A stretch of 11,746 bases of DNA from Clavulina sp. PMI_390 (lineage: Eukaryota; Basidiomycota; Agaricomycetes; Cantharellales; Hydnaceae), in contig WIDE01000005.1 in NCBI GenBank assembly GCA_015039315.1, forward strand, positions 1,303 through 13,048, given 5' to 3'. The position numbers and the translations under genes are program-made. Numbering within the stretch: the stretch's first letter is position 1; every line of letters begins with the position of its first letter. The notes under the pieces are model-generated. The model had not been told where the DNA came from. It saw only the letters and a program-made list of their open reading frames with translations, and made no database searches. Positions 7,913-11,746 of the stretch are shown here, piece after piece.

Positions 7913-9483
7913 ATGGGCGTAATATTCGACGTCGGTCTTATATCCAAATCGCTAGAAGCATTGATCAACTCAATCGAATGGCCAGCGTTGGATGATACGC
8001 CAGTTTTTCTGAACAAGACGCTGCCGCTCAGATCCAAGCGAATATCTGAAGTCGGGAGAGCATTGGAGAAGCTTGAGGACACGCTTTCCTCTCTCTCCCC
8101 TCTCGTAAAAATGGTCCTTGATCTTCAGAATCAACTCCAATTGCGGAGAGCTCGACTTCAGATGTCATTGAACCCCATTTCCGCGCTGCCAGAAGACATT
8201 CTTGTCATCATCTTCACTTGGGCCACACCTCTTCCTACCACCGAAAAGCCATAGAAGATGGCTATGAGCCTTAGCCATGTCTCGTCACGCTGGAGAGCGG
8301 TTGCTCTTGGCTGTTCTAGGCTCTGGAGTGAGCTTTATCTCACGTCGCCCTCCCAAGCGCCTTTGCTTGCCCTTTTTGGGCATCGTTCAAAGACTCATGG
8401 GTACAATTTGAGCCTAGAGTTCGAGCTCTCTTCTAATGATGCCAGTGTAGCATCGGGGCCAGCACTCTGCTCTGATGAAACGGTTGAAATTACAACTGAG
8501 CTTGCGGGCCAGATATCGAGCATACAACTCCGAGACTTTCGTGCATTGGAGTGCACATGGATTTCTGACGCTGCTTGGGAACTATTGAGGCCGCGGTTTG
8601 TGATGTTTGGCACATCGACTACAGAGTCTGACGAGCTTCCCGTCCAGGCCAATCGATGGCTGTATAAGACTCAAGCGCTTCATTTGTCGGGTGTGCGTAT
8701 CGGGGCTCCTGTCTCCCCTCTTTTTCAACTGGATACATTCCAGTTCTCAATAGGTAATGGTCCCATGTTCTGGCAAACGCTTCGCAACGCACCGATGCCG
8801 GCATTGAGAGGCTTGATGCTGGCCAGTATCATTCACTTGACGATAATGCAGCCTCCTTCGACGAGCCCCATTACTTTGAGTCATCTCGAAACCATCGAAG
8901 TCCAGTATTGCGACTCTTTGCCTGGAGCAGGTCTCGTCACTCCGAATCTGCGTGTTCTGTCGATTAGGCTGGAGAGCATTGGCCGATTTGGGGCTACAGA
9001 AATCCTACGAATGGTATGTCTATATATTCGAATGTCGGTTAAGCCGTATGGATCACCAGCAGGCTTACATGTTACGTGCTTTGATAGGTGTATCGAAATC
9101 CGCGCCTTGAGGTAATCAAGCTATCCACACACGATCCGGAGTCGTTGATCCGGGTTCTAAGATCTGCACCCAACAGTAATGCGAACGATTCGATCGTTCA
9201 ATCGGCGCCATGCCTTATTTCACTTCATCTCATGGTGGAGGACTTAGACGCGAGATATTATCCAGGCGGCCCCAAACATGAAGAGATGGCTTCGCAGCTG
9301 CGCGATACTCTTGAGCCTTATCTGGCGCCTTCAGTTTCTGCTGTCTCTCAACGCCCCACTGATGGATGCCAGCTCGAATCCCTCAGAATACCCAATGGTC
9401 TTGTAGGGGAATTCAGGGAATGGTATGAGAGTAGAGTGAAGGACTTTCGGGTTACGGACGGTTATGTGCTCGATGATGACTAG
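7913..9483 (+). pseudogene. F-box paralog F2 with in-frame TAG at codon 114
   Basis: Apart from one stop, exons 7913-9013 and 9088-9483 give a 498-residue counterpart of F1: MGVIFDV start, LEDTLSSLSPLV segment, F-box motif NPISALPEDILVIIFTWA, HVSSRWRAVALGCSRLW, and a C-terminal half aligned to the end (LVGEFREWYESRV). Codon 114, TAG at 8252-8254, lies exactly where F1 has TGG (Trp114). The 74-nt intron 9014-9087 matches the F1 intron site and must be spliced. No other stop or frameshift was seen, so the loss is recent, or the gene is still used: a new AG acceptor at 8253-8254 with a weak GTCATC donor at 8204 would remove 51 nt in phase 0 (at the cost of half the F-box), or translation could restart at ATG 8258 without the N-terminus. 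A sequencing error is also possible. Confidence 0.75.
9014..9087 (+). other. Intron of F2 (74 nt)
   Basis: Starts GTATGT and ends TTGATAG, phase 0, at the same protein position as the F1 intron. Its length is not a multiple of three and read-through stops shortly after, so it has to be removed to reach VYRNPRLEVIKL and the conserved C-terminus. Confidence 0.85.
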
Positions 9484-9890
9484 GTTCTCTCCGTGAGGCG
9501 ACCGTGGCCGACTCTTTGGCGCGTGGACGCGGAGGAATCATGGCGCTTCCAGAGTGTCGACATCATCTCTTCCACCGAAAAAAAATACACTCGTGGTGGA
9601 AGAGTGGGACAAGCTCATATCGCTACAGCCATCGCATAGTAGAAGAGTCCATGTACTCAGGTGTCAATCGTCACGAGGAAGAATGATATACGTGCATTTG
9701 CTGATTATTTCTGAACTACGTGTATTATTAAGGTAATCACTGCGCGCGTGTCTAAGTAGTGATTCAGTGGCCGCAATACTGATACAATGTGATACTCGTT
9801 ACCCGAGACGCCAGAGAAAGGGGACGTATCCCCTGCCCTGTAATAAGTCATCGACACCATCTGTATTCGAAAGGCGAGTGCGAGGCTTGG
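9484..9890. other. Convergent 3' region between F2 and the glycosyltransferase
   Basis: A 407-base stretch with no supported gene; both neighbouring genes end here. It holds the inverted repeat at 9567-9604. Open frames inside it are short and without motifs. Confidence 0.5.
9567..9604. repeat. 10-bp perfect inverted repeat downstream of F2
   Basis: CTCTTCCACC (9567-9576) and GGTGGAAGAG (9595-9604) are exact reverse complements around an 18-base A-rich loop containing a run of eight A. It begins about 83 bases after the F2 stop, so it could form a hairpin in the F2 3' UTR. A function in 3' end formation is only a guess. Confidence 0.5.
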
Positions 9891-11640
9891 CTAATCCCGC
9901 GCCATACCATGCCCAATCACGATAGCAGCCCCACTCCCACTCCCTTCTCCACCCCCACCTCCATCCCCGCTTGCAGTCCCATCTCGATCCCATTCTTCCT
10001 TCCATGCACCCTCAAACCCGTGCCAGACACACATCCCTCCTGTATTCAAGTCGCTCCACTTCTCGGACGCAGATGCTTGGAAGCTGAGTTGTTGGAGGAT
10101 GACGACGTCACCGATACGGAGAGGGTGACGATCTGGTTGAGAGAGTGAGAGCGCGAGAGGTCGTGGGTCGTGGCCGTATCTGGTCAACAGATACCTGTGG
10201 GAGAGAGAGAAGAAAGAATTGAATAAGATGAGGATCCGAAGAAGATCGAGGCGAGGCGAACGGAGGAAAGCATACCGGAAGATAGCATCGCTCCATGGGC
10301 CAGGACCCGTCCAATCTAGCACGCCTCCATCATCGGTACTTGACATCACACCACCGGGCTCTCTCCTCCCCTCGCTCCCCTGTTGTTCTTGCTGCCACCG
10401 CGCAACAATTTTTGATAGCACATCAAGGAACACAGGGTGTCCGCGCCGCGCTGCTATCGTCCACTGGACCACTTGCAGACCACGCGCCATATTTTGTGAA
10501 CGCCATGAGGGAGAGTTGGATTTCTCAATAGAGACGATGAGGGCTGGTGGGCCACCTTGGGGAAGGGATGAAGAGGATGAGCCGGAAGATATTGCTATTG
10601 AGGCGAGCGAGGATGGGTTCTTCGCGACGTATGGGATCGTGGTGAGCACTTGATCTGTCTAAAAAAAGAGACAGCCACCGGGTCAATCCCAGTTATCGCG
10701 CGATTAATACATGTATAGCAAGAACTTACCACATCCTCCGCTCCGCCTGCCCACTCATCAAATGGCTTGACCAGCGCTGTATCGGTGTCAGTGTATATCC
10801 CACCTCGATGGAATAATATTGTGTAGCGGAAGATATCGGCTTTGAGCACCCGAGCTCGTTTGCGATTCTTAGAGTCTGATAGAGAAGAGAGGAGTGAAGC
10901 CATGGGAGTTCCGCTCGGGTATATGGCGGAAAGGTATTCGTCAATAATAGCTATGGATTTGAACATAGAATTAGTTCACTGATAAGAGACACGGAGTAAA
11001 TGATTGCAAATAGCACTTACTGTCGTTGAGATGTCGGTATGAGAGGCTGCGGACGAGTCCCAAATGATAGGTTCATAGTTATAATTAGATGAGATCCTGC
11101 GAACGTGCGCGTCTCTGCGTGGCATTTCACAACTTACCTGGGGTCATTCTCAGCCCAGTACTTGAACTGCGGGGGATAGTCCTCTGGATGTTTTGCAGAC
11201 GTCGTCCACACGCGGTGCGGTATTGAGTCTGATGATGCAGGGATATCCAATTGGAGTTGCGAAGCGATCGTCGTCCAAGGGATGGGGTGTGTATTGACTG
11301 CGATCGACGAGGAGCGTCGAGAGTCAAAATATGATTTTCCACCCACGGTTCGGCCATGCCCAAATAGACGAATCCAGGCCCTTTCGAGCTCGGCGGTGTA
11401 CTCTGGTAGGCTGAGACTGCCTAGTTCCATGGACCATTCGTTGAGGGCATGTTCTCTGCCGCGGGATGTCTCAAAGGACGCCTGGAGGTTGCCAAGCCGC
11501 GCATGGGCTATTTTTGCGACATTGATGGTCTGAGGACGACTGATGGTGAAGAGAGGGACGAATAGGAGGGGAAGAATGAGCCAGAGGGGGACAGAGATGC
11601 GTCGGCGCGCGAGGTTGATGATCGCCCCTACTGCGCGCAT
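9891..11640 (-). CDS. GT32 family glycosyltransferase, Och1-like, type II membrane protein (5 exons, 478 aa)
   Basis: Minus-strand exons in order: 11640-11138, 11046-11021, 10950-10730, 10658-10276, 10194-9891; together 478 codons plus TAG. Residues 1-15 are basic and 16-33 form one hydrophobic helix (SVPLWLILPLLFVPLFTI): a signal anchor typical of Golgi enzymes. The sugar-transferase core shows IPHRVWTT (about 140-147), KADIFRYTILFHRGGIYTDTDT with the metal/nucleotide-sugar DxD at 231-233, WSDAIFRYL, and near the end VWHGFEGAWK, corresponding to the family's terminal H-x-x-x-GSWK. The family (Pfam Gly_transf_sug, including Och1 and MIPC synthase subunits) transfers sugars, often mannose from GDP-mannose; the exact acceptor cannot be told. 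The tail after the core is Gly/Ser-rich. The ATG at 11640 is the first ATG of the open frame and has A at -3. Introns are 91, 70, 71 and 81 nt. Confidence 0.88.
10195..10275 (-). other. Stop-free 81-nt intron in the glycosyltransferase
   Basis: On the minus strand it starts GTATGC and ends in a long pyrimidine stretch plus CCCACAG, phase 2. Removing it joins WSDAIFR to YLLTRYG, which restores the family-like FRYL. It is 27 codons with no stop, so unspliced RNA would add 27 residues at this conserved place. Confidence 0.83.
11021..11046 (-). other. 26-nt micro-exon of the glycosyltransferase
   Basis: This exon encodes SLSYRHLND plus one base, flanked by AG (11048-11047) and GTAAGT (11020 onward). 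It restores the frame between exon 1 (phase 2) and exon 3 (needs phase 1), and gives the segment preceding the acidic Asp expected before the DxD region in this family. A longer version using the AG at 11098-11097 (76 nt) leaves exon 3 out of frame. Confidence 0.75.
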
Positions 11641-11746
11641 TGTGATGACGTCTGAGTCGATGGGCTTAAATGACCGAAAAAACGAGGTGGTCGGTCCAAG
11701 CACAGTTGGTCTTCGACGGAATTATGCAGATATTATGAGGAATAAG
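11641..11746 (-). promoter_or_regulatory. 5' flank of the glycosyltransferase gene
   Basis: Only 106 bases are available. A CRE-like TGACGTCT (plus strand 11646-11653) lies six bases before the ATG, so probably in the leader. No CCAAT or TATA box was recognised. The open frame extends upstream of the ATG but contains no earlier ATG. Confidence 0.3.

Noticed and set aside
10219..10653. 144-codon plus-strand open frame opposite the glycosyltransferase
   Set aside because: It lies antisense to exon 4 and the fourth intron of a gene with clear family motifs, and shows no motif of its own.
11097..11137. 41-nt version of the first glycosyltransferase intron
   Set aside because: It makes a 76-nt second exon that leaves the DxD exon out of frame; the 91-nt intron with the 26-nt exon fits both frame and family.
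11641..11703. Upstream extension of the glycosyltransferase by 21 residues
   Set aside because: It would have to begin at a GTG codon; the first ATG in frame is at 11640 and gives a typical short cytoplasmic tail before the membrane helix.

Overview
The window looks like nuclear DNA of a filamentous basidiomycete, most likely an Agaricomycete. The protein-coding genes carry many short spliceosomal introns (62 to 91 nt), lie 0.25 to 1.4 kb apart, and belong to families that are expanded in such fungi: F-box proteins, C-terminal MYND zinc-finger proteins and a GT32/Och1-like glycosyltransferase. I cannot name the species. No rRNA, tRNA, CRISPR array or intact transposon was recognised.

Layout, left to right. 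Bases 1-95 are the last nine codons, stop and 3' flank of an F-box gene (here F0) whose body lies off the left edge; the stretch is almost identical to the end of F-box gene F1 at 7355-7449. MYND gene M1 follows (465-2319, five exons, 527 aa predicted). A 1.4 kb gene-poor stretch separates it from its paralog M2 (3760-5587, five exons, 517 aa), which has the same intron positions and phases. Next come F-box gene F1 (5837-7384, two exons, 490 aa spliced or 515 aa unspliced) and F-box paralog F2 (7913-9483), which has an in-frame TAG at codon 114. F0, M1, M2, F1 and F2 all point rightwards, so the left 9.5 kb is a head-to-tail cluster of two interleaved gene families made by local duplication. 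A glycosyltransferase gene on the minus strand (11640 to 9891, five exons, 478 aa) converges on F2.

The MYND pair share an N-terminal region of several hundred residues that I do not recognise, followed by one C-terminal zinc-binding MYND domain (protein-protein interaction). The F-box proteins have an N-terminal leucine-rich/coiled-coil segment, an F-box-like motif that would link them to SCF ubiquitin ligases, and a long, probably substrate-binding C-terminal region. Whether the two families work together is unknown; adjacency is the only hint. The glycosyltransferase is a Golgi-type II membrane protein with a DxD motif and is probably unrelated to the cluster.

The most notable points are about gene structure. 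Each MYND paralog has one GC-AG intron at a site where the other has GT-AG. Two introns (in F1 and in the glycosyltransferase) are stop-free and a multiple of three long, so retention would give a longer protein. In both MYND genes, retention of the last intron gives an immediate stop inside the zinc finger. The TAG in F2 replaces the Trp codon of F1 and at the same time creates a possible AG splice acceptor.
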